Positions 1 to 11,658 of a stretch of DNA of 64,000 bases are shown here, piece after piece. A program made the position numbers and the translations under genes. Below the pieces are notes generated by a model, which searched no databases, had not been told where the DNA came from, and saw only the letters and a list, made by a program, of their open reading frames with translations. Position 1 is the first letter of the stretch, and every line of letters begins with the position of its first letter. This DNA comes from Streptomyces sp. HUAS 15-9 (lineage in GTDB: Bacteria > Actinomycetota > Actinomycetes > Streptomycetales > Streptomycetaceae), in assembly GCF_025642155.1 (NCBI RefSeq), contig NZ_CP106798.1, forward strand, positions 2,046,001 to 2,110,000, in the 5' to 3' direction.

Positions 1-177
1 ACAGGCCTCCTCCGCACCTCCGGCACAAGCGGTGCGCCCTCCCGGTCGTCCCGTCCGTCCCGCTGGTTCCGCCGCTGCTCAGCCATGCCGCGATCCTGCC
101 AGCCGACGCCCTCGAAAGACCCTCGGAGCGGGGCACTTCAGGCCGGAAACCACGCCTCCGAAAGACCGCATACAGCC
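1..177. other. Upstream flank, no gene seen
   Basis: No convincing reading frame, RNA or repeat is visible in this stretch ahead of the broken lysozyme gene. It may hold that gene's former promoter, but no clear -35/-10 pair stands out. Confidence 0.4.
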
Positions 178-770
178 ATGAATTCCGCAAACCGTCCCGC
201 CACCGCGCCCGAGTGATCACGGCGTCCGTGACGGCGCTCGTCACCGGGGGAGCCGCGACCGTACTCGCCGGAGCCCCGGCGTCCGCGAACGAGCCTGCCG
301 ACGGGACACGACGTCTCGTCCCACCAGAGGAACGTCGACCGGCCGGGCGCGAAGGCGGAAGGCGCCATCCACTTCAGTCGGCAGTACGACGGCTCGCGCG
401 CCGCGGGCATCGTCCGGGGCGCCTGTCACTTCGCGCTGCCGGACAAGTCGTCGGGCGCGGCGCGGGCGGCGTACTTCGTGCTCAACGGCGGCACTTGGAC
501 CGCGGACGGCTGGACGCTGCCCCCCGCACTGGACATCGCCGCCCTGTGATCTACACCACCGCCCACTGGTGGAACACCTGCACCGGCGGCAGCGGCGCGT
601 TCGCCACCGACCATGCCCTGTGGATCGCCCGCCACGGCTCGCCCGACGTGGGGAAACCGCCGACGGGGTGGCCGTACCGGACCTTCTGGCAGTACGGCAA
701 CAGCGGCAGTCTGCCGGGTGACCAAAATCTCATTCAACGGGTCATCGGCCCGGCTGAGGTCGTTCGCCCG
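178..770 (+). pseudogene. GH25 muramidase (lysozyme) pseudogene
   Basis: Pieces of a secreted glycoside hydrolase family 25 lysozyme lie here in three different frames. The ATG at 178 opens only 12 codons before a stop. A signal-peptide-like segment (VTALVTGGAATVLAGAPASA) is read from 213. The catalytic-domain start GHDVSSHQRNVDW continues from about 304 in another frame to PPALDIA and a stop at 549. The C-terminal part, with PVIYTTAHWW and FWQYGNSGSLPGDQN, is read from about 545, and its last residues (FNGS) need yet another shift near 730. The stretch expected between the LDI and VIYT motifs is missing, so there is an internal deletion as well as frameshifts. No functional enzyme can be made. 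GH25 enzymes normally cut the N-acetylmuramic acid linkage of peptidoglycan. Confidence 0.8.
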
Positions 771-854
771 GGGCGGCCAGTCAAGGGGCGTCTGGGCCGC
801 CGGTCCTGAGCAGAGCGTCGACCCCTCGTTTACGACACCCTCACGCCTGCCCTA

Positions 855-887
855 GTTCATCTTCCGTTCACCCAGGTTGCCTACGGT
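855..887 (+). promoter_or_regulatory. PHO box (PhoP operator) ahead of pit
   Basis: Two contiguous 11-nt direct repeat units, GTTCATCTTCC (855-865) and GTTCACCCAGG (866-876), match the Streptomyces PhoP consensus of GTTCACC plus four bases. A weaker third unit follows at 877-887. The site sits 41 bp upstream of the phosphate transporter start, where PhoP control would be expected. That PhoP binds here is inferred from the match and the position. Confidence 0.75.
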
Positions 888-927
888 CAACCAGCCAATG
901 ACGTCCTCTGAACGATTGCCTGGGTAA

Positions 928-2175
928 ATGGAAAACTTCTCGCTGATCCTCGCGATTGTGGTGGTAACCGCACTCGCGTTTGATTTCACGAACGGTTTCC
1001 ACGACACCGCCAACGCGATGGCCACGACCATCTCGACCGGTGCACTCAAGCCCAAGGTCGCGGTGGGCATGTCCGCCGCGCTCAACCTTGTAGGCGCCTT
1101 CCTCTCCGTGGAGGTCGCCAACACGATCTCCAAGGGCCTCGTCGACGAGGCCGGCATACGTCCCGAGGTCATCTTCGCCGCCCTGGTCGGCGCGATCCTC
1201 TGGAACCTGCTGACCTGGCTGGTAGGGCTCCCGTCCAGCTCCTCGCACGCTCTGATGGGCGGTCTGATCGGCGCGACGATCGCGTCGGCCGGCACCGGCG
1301 CCGTCCACGGCGGCGTGCTCGTCACCAAGGTCCTGATCCCGGCCGTCGCGGCCCCGATCGTCGCCGGTGTGGCCGCCATGCTCGCCACACGGTTCTCCTA
1401 CGGGCTGAGCAAGGACGCCGACAGCGCGGCCACCCGCAAGGGCTACCGCGCCGGCCAGATCGCCTCCGCCGGCCTCGTCTCCCTCGCCCACGGCACCAAC
1501 GACGCGCAGAAGACGATGGGCATCATCACCCTCGCGCTGATCGCCGGCGGCGCCATCGCCCCCGACTCCAACCCTCCCGTCTGGGTGATCCTCTCCGCCG
1601 GCCTCGCCATCGCGCTCGGCACCTACATCGGCGGCTGGCGCATCATCCGCACCATGGGCAAGGGCCTGACCGACCTTCAGCCGCAGCAGGGCTTCTCCGC
1701 CCAGACCAGCGCCGCGACGGTCATCCTGGCCTCCTCCCACCTGGGCTTCTCCCTCTCCACCACGCACGCCGTCTCCGGCTCCGTGATGGGCGCGGGCGTG
1801 GGCCGCAAGGGCGGCGTGGTCCGCTGGTCCACCGCGACCCGCATGATGGTGGCCTGGGCGCTGACCCTGCCGGCGGCCGCTCTGGTCGGTGCGCTCGCTG
1901 AGTCCGTGACCGACCTGGGCAACTGGGGCACCGCGGTCGTCGCCGTCTTCCTCGTCGCCTCCAGCGCCACGATCTGGAAGCTCTCCCGCCGCCAGGTGGT
2001 CGACCACAGCAACGTCAACGACACCGAGGAGCCGGCCGGTGTGGTGACCACGGCGATGGCCGCCGTGACGCCGCCCCCGGCAGGCACCGTGGCCGAGGAC
2101 CTGACGGCCACCATCCCGTCCCCCGCGGCCGCCCCCGCCACCGACCCGGCCGCCCCTCCGGCCGCCACCGTCTGA
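928..2175 (+). CDS. pit: PiT family low-affinity phosphate transporter
   Basis: Integral membrane transporter for inorganic phosphate (probably as a metal-phosphate complex, proton-coupled), 415 residues. The two family signature repeats are present: DFTNGFHDTANA at about residues 19-30 and LAHGTNDAQKTMG at about 188-200, each followed by hydrophobic helices. A further repeat-like SSHLGFSLSTTHAVSGS lies near residue 270. The last 40 residues are a Pro/Ala-rich cytoplasmic tail without obvious domains. The ATG at 928 is chosen because the first helix starts immediately. The ribosome binding site is weak. A small membrane protein gene follows after 32 bp and is probably co-transcribed. The PHO box just upstream suggests phosphate control. 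It resembles pitH2 of S. coelicolor. Confidence 0.93.
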   Translation: MENFSLILAIVVVTALAFDFTNGFHDTANAMATTISTGALKPKVAVGMSAALNLVGAFLSVEVANTISKGLVDEAGIRPEVIFAALVGAILWNLLTWLVGLPSSSSHALMGGLIGATIASAGTGAVHGGVLVTKVLIPAVAAPIVAGVAAMLATRFSYGLSKDADSAATRKGYRAGQIASAGLVSLAHGTNDAQKTMGIITLALIAGGAIAPDSNPPVWVILSAGLAIALGTYIGGWRIIRTMGKGLTDLQPQQGFSAQTSAATVILASSHLGFSLSTTHAVSGSVMGAGVGRKGGVVRWSTATRMMVAWALTLPAAALVGALAESVTDLGNWGTAVVAVFLVASSATIWKLSRRQVVDHSNVNDTEEPAGVVTTAMAAVTPPPAGTVAEDLTATIPSPAAAPATDPAAPPAATV

Positions 2176-2207
2176 CCCCGAGACCCGGTTACTAAGGAAG
2201 CATCACC

Positions 2208-2435
2208 ATGAAGATCGACTGGGCAGCCCTCGGCTCCGTCTTCGGCGTCAGCCTCGTGGTCACCGTGGGCCTCGTGGCCCTGTTCACCCTGGGCGTCAAG
2301 GGCCTCGCACACCGCGAACGCGCCACGGCCCAGGGCGGCTCCGCCCCTCTCGCGGTCACCGGAGCGTACGTCTGCTTCGCGGCCTGCGCGGCGGCGGTGG
2401 CGTACGGCATCTACCTGATCATGGCCAAGGCCTGA
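2208..2435 (+). CDS. Small membrane protein downstream of pit
   Basis: A 75-residue protein with two predicted membrane segments: about residues 7-28 (ALGSVFGVSLVVTVGLVALF) and about 46-71 (APLAVTGAYVCFAACAAAVA). A short charged loop (KGLAHRERATAQGG) joins them. An AAGGA ribosome binding site precedes the ATG at 2208. It has no enzymatic motif. Its position just behind pit is typical for streptomycetes and suggests an accessory role in phosphate transport, but that is inference. Its last codons are duplicated downstream, as described in the repeat entry. Confidence 0.8.
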   Translation: MKIDWAALGSVFGVSLVVTVGLVALFTLGVKGLAHRERATAQGGSAPLAVTGAYVCFAACAAAVAYGIYLIMAKA

Positions 2436-2500
2436 CCCTGGCCCTGGTCCTGACCCTGGTCCTGGCCCTGGTCCTGACCCAGATCATGGCCAAGGCCTGA
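2419..2500 (+). repeat. Duplicated gene tail with 6-bp tandem repeats
   Basis: The last codons of the small membrane protein gene plus its stop, GATCATGGCCAAGGCCTGA, occur at 2418-2435 and again at 2482-2500. Between them are near-perfect six-base units (CCCTGG, CCCTGA, TCCTGG, TCCTGA). This looks like replication slippage or tandem duplication that copied the gene end. Confidence 0.8.
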
Positions 2501-2514
2501 CCGAGCCTCACCCG

Positions 2515-2549
2515 GGCTCCTCCCCGATGTCTTCGGGGAGGAGCCTTTT
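2515..2549 (+). terminator. Intrinsic terminator after pit operon
   Basis: A perfect 13-bp stem (GGCTCCTCCCCGA at 2515-2527 and TCGGGGAGGAGCC at 2533-2545) closes a 5-nt loop and is followed directly by TTTT. It separates the pit operon from the cobalamin riboswitch. Confidence 0.9.
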
Positions 2550-2629
2550 CGTGTGCCCTCACACCCGCCCGCGCAGCGCCGGTGTGGGTCTCAGCACACT
2601 CTCCCCTTGCAGGTCAACGGCAAGTTGAC

Positions 2630-2775
2630 GGCCCTTCCGGGAGCGTGGTGGACTGCCGGAGCCATGTACGGCGGCAAGGGAGGAAGCCGGTGTGAATCCG
2701 GCGCGGTCCCGCCACTGTCACCGGGGAAGAACTCTCCGGAAGCCAGGAACTCCCACCGCCGGTCTCGTCGAACCA
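2630..2775 (+). ncRNA. Cobalamin riboswitch
   Basis: The core of an adenosylcobalamin riboswitch is recognisable: GGGAGGAAGCCGGTGTGAA then TCCGGCGCGG (hairpin at 2687-2706), the GCCACTG element at 2711-2717, and the B12 box AGCCAGGAACTC at 2741-2752. It precedes the cobalamin gene cluster and should lower its expression when the coenzyme is plentiful. No terminator hairpin with a T-run follows, so control of translation initiation is more likely than attenuation. The outer boundaries are approximate. Confidence 0.93.
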
Positions 2776-2808
2776 GGGCGCGGACACCCTGAGTGAGGAC
2801 ATATCGCC

Positions 2809-2868
2809 ATGCTCGGCTGCCGATCGAGGTACAGCACCAGGTCGCTGCTCGACCCCACGGCCGGCTGA
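2809..2868 (+). CDS. Possible 19-residue leader peptide before cobD
   Basis: A short frame runs from ATG 2809 to TGA 2866-2868, between the riboswitch and cobD, preceded by GAGTGAGGA about 10 nt upstream. It encodes MLGCRSRYSTRSLLDPTAG, which matches no family I recognise. The cobD start lies only 4 nt after its stop and has a poor ribosome binding site of its own. Translation of cobD may therefore depend on ribosomes finishing this frame. It could also be a chance frame. Confidence 0.35.
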   Translation: MLGCRSRYSTRSLLDPTAG

Positions 2869-2872
2869 GCCG

Positions 2873-3823
2873 ATGCGTGCCGATCGCGTCTTCGCGTACG
2901 GCGCCTCCGCCGGCCTCCTCGGTGACCTTCTCCTGGGCGATCCACGCCGTGGGCATCCGGTCGCCGCGTTCGGGCGTGCGGCGAGCGCCGTGGAGCGGGT
3001 GCTGTGGCGGGACCACCGCGGCTGGGGCGCCCTGCACACCGCCGCGTGCGTCGGCGGGGCCGTGGCCCTCGGCGCCCTCGCCGGGCGAGCCGTACGTCCC
3101 TCCCCCACCGCCTCCGTCGCACTCACCGGTGCCGCCACCTGGGCCGTGATCGGGGGGACTTCGCTCGCCCGGGAGGCCCGGGCCATCGGGCACGCCCTGG
3201 AGGCGGGCGACGTGGCAGGGGCTCGTGCCCGGCTGCCTCACCTCTGCGGACGGGATCCGCAGGCGCTCGACGCCGACGGGATCGCCCGGGCCGTGGTCGA
3301 GTCCGTCGCCGAGAACACCTCCGACGCCGTCGTAGGGGCGCTGGTGTGGGGTGCCCTGGGAGGCGTGCCCGGACTGCTCGGGTTCCGCGCGGTCAACACC
3401 CTTGACGCCATGGTCGGGCACAAGTCCCCCCGGTACCGGCGCTACGGGTGGGCCTCCGCCCGGCTCGACGACGTCGCCGGATGGCCGGGGGCCCGGCTCA
3501 CCGCCGTACTGGCCGCCGCCGCGGGCCCGGACCCACGCGGCGCCCTGCGTGCCTGGCGGGCCGACGCACGCAGGCATCCCAGTCCCAACGCCGGGCCCGT
3601 CGAGGCCTCCTTCGCGGGGGCTCTGGGCGTACGGCTCGGCGGAACCCTTGCCTACGGAGGGCGGATCGAGCACCGGCCCGTGCTCAACGGTGACGGCCGC
3701 GCCGTCGCCACCGAGGACATCGACCGGGCCGTACGGCTCTCCCGTCGGGTCGGTCTGCTCGCGCTCGGCGTCGCAGTCGCCGCGCGCGCCGTCGTGACCA
3801 AGACAAAGGGGGGCACGTCATGA
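2873..3823 (+). CDS. cobD: Adenosylcobinamide-phosphate synthase CobD/CbiB
   Basis: Membrane protein of 316 residues that attaches aminopropanol (or its phosphate) to adenosylcobyric acid, a late step of cobalamin synthesis. Family hallmarks visible: GDLLLGDPRRGHPV near residues 20-33, ESVAENTSDAVVGALVW near 145, and FRAVNTLDAMVGHKS near 175. Several hydrophobic segments fit an inner-membrane enzyme. The ATG at 2873 gives the usual family length and lies 4 nt after the short leader frame. The gene overlaps cobQ by 4 bp and is the first structural gene behind the cobalamin riboswitch. Confidence 0.93.
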   Translation: MRADRVFAYGASAGLLGDLLLGDPRRGHPVAAFGRAASAVERVLWRDHRGWGALHTAACVGGAVALGALAGRAVRPSPTASVALTGAATWAVIGGTSLAREARAIGHALEAGDVAGARARLPHLCGRDPQALDADGIARAVVESVAENTSDAVVGALVWGALGGVPGLLGFRAVNTLDAMVGHKSPRYRRYGWASARLDDVAGWPGARLTAVLAAAAGPDPRGALRAWRADARRHPSPNAGPVEASFAGALGVRLGGTLAYGGRIEHRPVLNGDGRAVATEDIDRAVRLSRRVGLLALGVAVAARAVVTKTKGGTS

Positions 3824-5348
3824 ACGGTGGTCTGCTCGTCGCCGGCACCACCTCCGACGCGGGCAAGAGCGTCGTGACGGCGGGGATCTGCCGGTGGCTG
3901 GTGCGACAGGGCGTCAAGGTCGCGCCCTTCAAGGCGCAGAACATGTCCCTCAACTCGTTCGTGACCCGCGAGGGCGCCGAGATCGGGCGGGCCCAGGCCA
4001 TGCAGGCCCAGGCGTGCCGGGTGGAGCCCAGCGCGCTGATGAACCCCGTGCTGCTCAAGCCCGGTGGTGAGCAGAGCAGCCAGGTGGTGCTGCTGGGAAA
4101 GCCGGTGGGCGAGTTGAGTGCCCGCGGCTATCACGGGGGCCGGCAGCAGAGACTTCTCGGGACCGTTCTCGACTGTCTCGCCGAGTTGCGGGGCACGTAT
4201 GACGCGGTGATCTGTGAGGGGGCGGGCTCTCCCGCCGAGATCAATCTCCGGCGGACCGACATCGTGAACATGGGGATCGCGCGGGGTGCCCGACTCCCCG
4301 TGCTCGTCGTCGGCGACATCGACCGCGGGGGCGTCTTCGCCTCCTTCTTCGGGACCGTGGCCCTGCTCTCGCCCGAGGACCAGGAACTCGTCGCCGGGTT
4401 CCTCGTGAACAAGTTCCGTGGGGATGTGTCCCTGCTGGAGCCGGGGCTCGACATGCTGCACGGGCTCACCGGGCGGGACACCTACGGAGTGCTGCCGTTC
4501 CGGCACGGGCTCGGCATCGACGAGGAGGACGGGCTCCGGGTCTCGCTGCGCGGCACAGTGCGCGAGTCGGCCGTGGCGCCGCCCGTCGGGGAGGACGTGC
4601 TGCGGGTGGCCGTCTGCGCGATCCCGCTCATGTCCAACTTCACCGACGTGGACGCCCTGGCCGCCGAGCCCGGTGTGGTCGTGCGGTTCGTGGACCGGCC
4701 GGAGGAACTCGCCGACGCCGACCTCGTCGTGATCCCGGGCACCCGGGGGACGGTCCGGGCGCTGGAGTGGCTGCGGGAGCGGGGGCTGGCCGACGCCATC
4801 GTCGCAAGGGCCCGTGAGGACCTGCCCGTTCTCGGCATCTGCGGCGGCTTCCAGGTACTCGGCGAGCACATCGAGGACGACGTCGAGAGCCGCGAGGGGC
4901 ACGTGGACGGGCTCGGGATCCTGCCCGTGCGGGTGCGGTTCGCCAAGGAGAAGACCCTCACCCGGCCCGTCGGCGAAGCCCTCGGCGAGCACGTCGAGGG
5001 GTACGAGATCCACCACGGGGTCGCCGACGTCCACGGCGGGGAGACGTTCCTCTCCGATGAGAGCGGACGCGGCCTGGACGGCTGCCGGGTCGGGCAGACC
5101 TGGGGCACCCACTGGCACGGCTCCCTGGAGTCGGACGGTTTCCGGCGGGCCTTCCTGCGCGAGGTGGCGGCCGCCGCGGGCCGCCGCTTCGTACCGGCCC
5201 CCGACACCTCGTTCGCCGCGCTGCGCGAGGAACAGCTCGACCGGCTCGGCGACCTGATCGAACAGCACGCGGACACGGACGCGCTCTGGCGGCTCATCGA
5301 GTCGGGCGCGCCTCAAGGACTGCCCTTCATTCCACCGGGAGCGCCCGC

Positions 5349-5352
<4 letters not shown>
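3820..5352 (+). CDS. cobQ: Cobyric acid synthase CobQ
   Basis: ATP- and glutamine-dependent amidase of 510 residues that converts adenosylcobyrinic acid a,c-diamide to adenosylcobyric acid by four amidations. The N-terminal synthetase domain has the P-loop-like TTSDAGKSVV at residues 10-19 and QNMSLNSFVT. The C-terminal glutamine amidotransferase domain carries the nucleophile in LGICGGFQ (Cys near residue 341) and the catalytic His in YEIHHG near residue 396. It starts inside the end of cobD and overlaps cobN by 4 bp, indicating tight translational coupling. Confidence 0.95.
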
Positions 5353-9052
<3,700 letters not shown>

Positions 9053-9056
<4 letters not shown>

Positions 9057-11056
9057 GTACCCCCTTTCCGTTCACGGCCGTCGTCGGCCAGGACGACCTG
9101 CGGCTCGCGCTGCTGCTGAACGCCGTGTCGCCGGCGGTCGGCGGTGTGCTGGTGCGCGGCGAGAAGGGCACCGCCAAGTCGACGGCCGTACGGGCCCTTT
9201 CGGCGCTGTTGCCCGAGGTCGGCGTCGTCTCCGGCTGCCGTTTCTCCTGTGACCCCGGCTCCCCCGACCCCGCCTGCCCGGACGGGCCGCACGAGCCGGG
9301 GGCGTTCGAGTCACGTCCTGCGCGCATGGTGGAGCTGCCTGTCGGGGCCTCCGAGGACCGGCTGGTGGGCGCCCTGGACATCGAGCGGGCGCTCGCCGAG
9401 GGCGTGAAGGCCTTCGAGCCCGGCCTGCTCGCCGACGCGCACCGCGGGATCCTGTACGTCGACGAGGTCAACCTGCTCCACGACCATCTCGTCGACCTGC
9501 TCCTTGACGCCGCCGCGATGGGCGCCTCCTACGTCGAGCGCGAGGGCGTCTCCGTGCGGCATGCCGCCCGCTTCCTGCTCGTCGGCACCATGAACCCGGA
9601 AGAGGGCGAGTTGCGCCCGCAGTTGCTCGACCGGTTCGGGCTGACCGTCGAGGTCGCGGCCTCGCGGGAGCCGGACCAGCGGGTGGAGGTCGTACGGCGA
9701 CGGCTGGCGTACGACGACGACCCCGACGGTTTCGCCGCGCGGTGGGCCGGCGAGGAGGCTGCCGTACGGCAACGGATCGTGGCGGCGCGGGAGTTGCTGC
9801 CGTCGGTGCGGCTGGGCGACGGGGCGCTGCGGCAGATCGCGGCCACCTGTGCCGCCTTCGAGGTGGACGGTATGCGGGCCGACATCGTGATGGCGCGTAC
9901 GGCGACCGCGCTGGCGGCCTGGGCGGGGCGGACCGATGTGCTCGCCGAGGACGTGCGTCAGGCGGCCCTGCTGGCGCTGCCGCACCGGCGCAGGCGGAAC
10001 CCCTTCGACGCGCCGGGACTCGACGAGGACAGGCTCGACGAGACGCTGGAGGAGTTCTCGGGCGACGGCGAGGACGATTCCGAGCCCGATCCCGACGGTG
10101 GTGGACCGGGCGGGGGCGGCGGGCAGCCCGCGCCGGACGCCGGTCCGCACGGCGGTGACACGGCTGCCCGGCCCGAGACCGGTGAGGGCGGCGAGCCGCA
10201 GGCGTCCGGCGCCGCAGAGCAGTCCCCCGTCCGCGCCGCAGAGCCCTTCCGGGCCAAAGTGCTGAGCGTGCCCGGGATCGGCGAGGGCGCCGCCGGACGG
10301 CGCTCGCGGGCACGGACCGAGCACGGGCGCACGACGGGGGCGCGGCGGCCGCAGGGCAAGCTCTCCAAGCTGCACCTGGCGGCCACCGTCCGGGCGGCGG
10401 CACCGCATCAGCGGACGCGGGGCCGCTCCGGGCCGGGTCTCGTCGTACGCCGGGACGATCTGCGGCAGGCAAGCCGCGAGGGGCGCGAGGGGAACCTCGT
10501 CCTGTTCGTGGTCGACGCCTCCGGGTCGATGGCCGCGCGGCAGCGGATGGGCGCCGTGAAGGGTGCCGTGCTGTCGCTGCTGCTCGACGCCTACCAGCGG
10601 CGGGACAAGGTGGGGCTGGTGACCTTCCGCGGCAAGGACGCTCAGGTCGCCCTGCCGCCGACCTCGTCCGTGGACGCGGCGGCGGCCCGGCTGGAGTCGC
10701 TGCCGACGGGCGGGCGGACCCCGCTCGCGGCCGGGCTGCTGAAGGCGCACGAGGTGCTGCGGGTCGAGCGGCTGCGGGATCCCGCGCGCCGGGCGCTGGT
10801 CGTGGTGGTGACCGACGGGCGGGCCACGGGTGGTCCGGAGCCGGTCGCCCTGGCGGGGCGCGCGGCCCGGCTGTTCGCGGCCGAGGGTGTCGCCTCCGTG
10901 GTCGTGGACTGCGAGTCGGGGCCGGTGCGGCTCGGGCTCGCCGCCCAGCTCGCGGGTGAGCTGGGCGGTACGGCGGTGACGCTGGACGAGCTGCGGGCCG
11001 ACAGCATCGCCGGGTTGGTCAGGAATGTGCAGGGAACATCGAGGAGGGCCGCGTAA
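9053..11056 (+). CDS. ChlI/ChlD-type chelatase ATPase with VWA domain
   Basis: A 667-residue fusion of an AAA+ chelatase ATPase and a von Willebrand A domain, most likely the ATPase partner of CobN in cobalt insertion. Walker A is GEKGTAKST at residues 36-44 and Walker B is [10 protein letters not shown] near 133-142. A long acidic, Gly/Pro-rich linker spans about 340-420. The MIDAS motif DASGSM lies near 488-493 in a VWA domain that reaches the C-terminus. The frame stays open far upstream, but the GTG at 9053, overlapping the cobN stop, is the start that matches the family N-terminus ([11 protein letters not shown]). Paired with CobN it replaces the separate CobS and CobT subunits of proteobacteria. 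Confidence 0.92.
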
Positions 11057-11658
11057 TGCCTCAGGGGCAGCCGAGTGTGATCCCGGACGACGGGCTGACG
11101 ACGCGGCAGCGGCGCAACCGGCCGCTCGTCGTCGTCCACACGGGCATCGGCAAGGGGAAGTCCACCGCCGCGTTCGGGCTCGCGCTGCGTGCCTGGAACC
11201 AGGGGTGGCCGATCGGGGTGTTCCAGTTCGTCAAGTCGGCGAAGTGGAAGGTCGGCGAGGAGAACGCGCTGAAGGTGCTGGGCGCCTCCGGCGAGGGCGG
11301 GACCGTCGACTGGCACAAGATGGGCGAGGGCTGGTCCTGGGTCCAGCGTGACGTCGACAACTCCACCAACGAGGACAAGGCCCGCGAGGGCTGGGAGCAG
11401 GTCAAGCGGGACCTGGCCGCCGAGACGTACAAGCTGTACGTGCTCGACGAGTTCGCGTACCCGATGCACTGGGGCTGGATCGACACCGACGAGGTCGTCG
11501 AGGTGCTGCGCGACCGGCCGGGGACCCAGCACGTGGTGATCACCGGGCGGAACGCCCCGGACAAGCTCGTCGACCTCGCGGACCTGGTGACCGACATGTC
11601 CAAGGTCAAGCACCCCATGGACGTGGGCCAGAAGGGGCAGAGAGGCATCGAGTGGTGA
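11056..11658 (+). CDS. cobO: Cob(I)yrinic acid a,c-diamide adenosyltransferase CobO
   Basis: A 200-residue CobA/BtuR-type ATP:corrinoid adenosyltransferase that adds the 5'-deoxyadenosyl group to cobalt. It has the P-loop variant HTGIGKGKST at residues 28-37 and the VLDEFAYPMHWGW region. Its C-terminus DMSKVKHPMDVGQKGQRGIEW is the conserved family ending. The ATG at 11056 overlaps the previous stop (TAATG), and the end overlaps cobB. Confidence 0.95.
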   Translation: MPQGQPSVIPDDGLTTRQRRNRPLVVVHTGIGKGKSTAAFGLALRAWNQGWPIGVFQFVKSAKWKVGEENALKVLGASGEGGTVDWHKMGEGWSWVQRDVDNSTNEDKAREGWEQVKRDLAAETYKLYVLDEFAYPMHWGWIDTDEVVEVLRDRPGTQHVVITGRNAPDKLVDLADLVTDMSKVKHPMDVGQKGQRGIEW

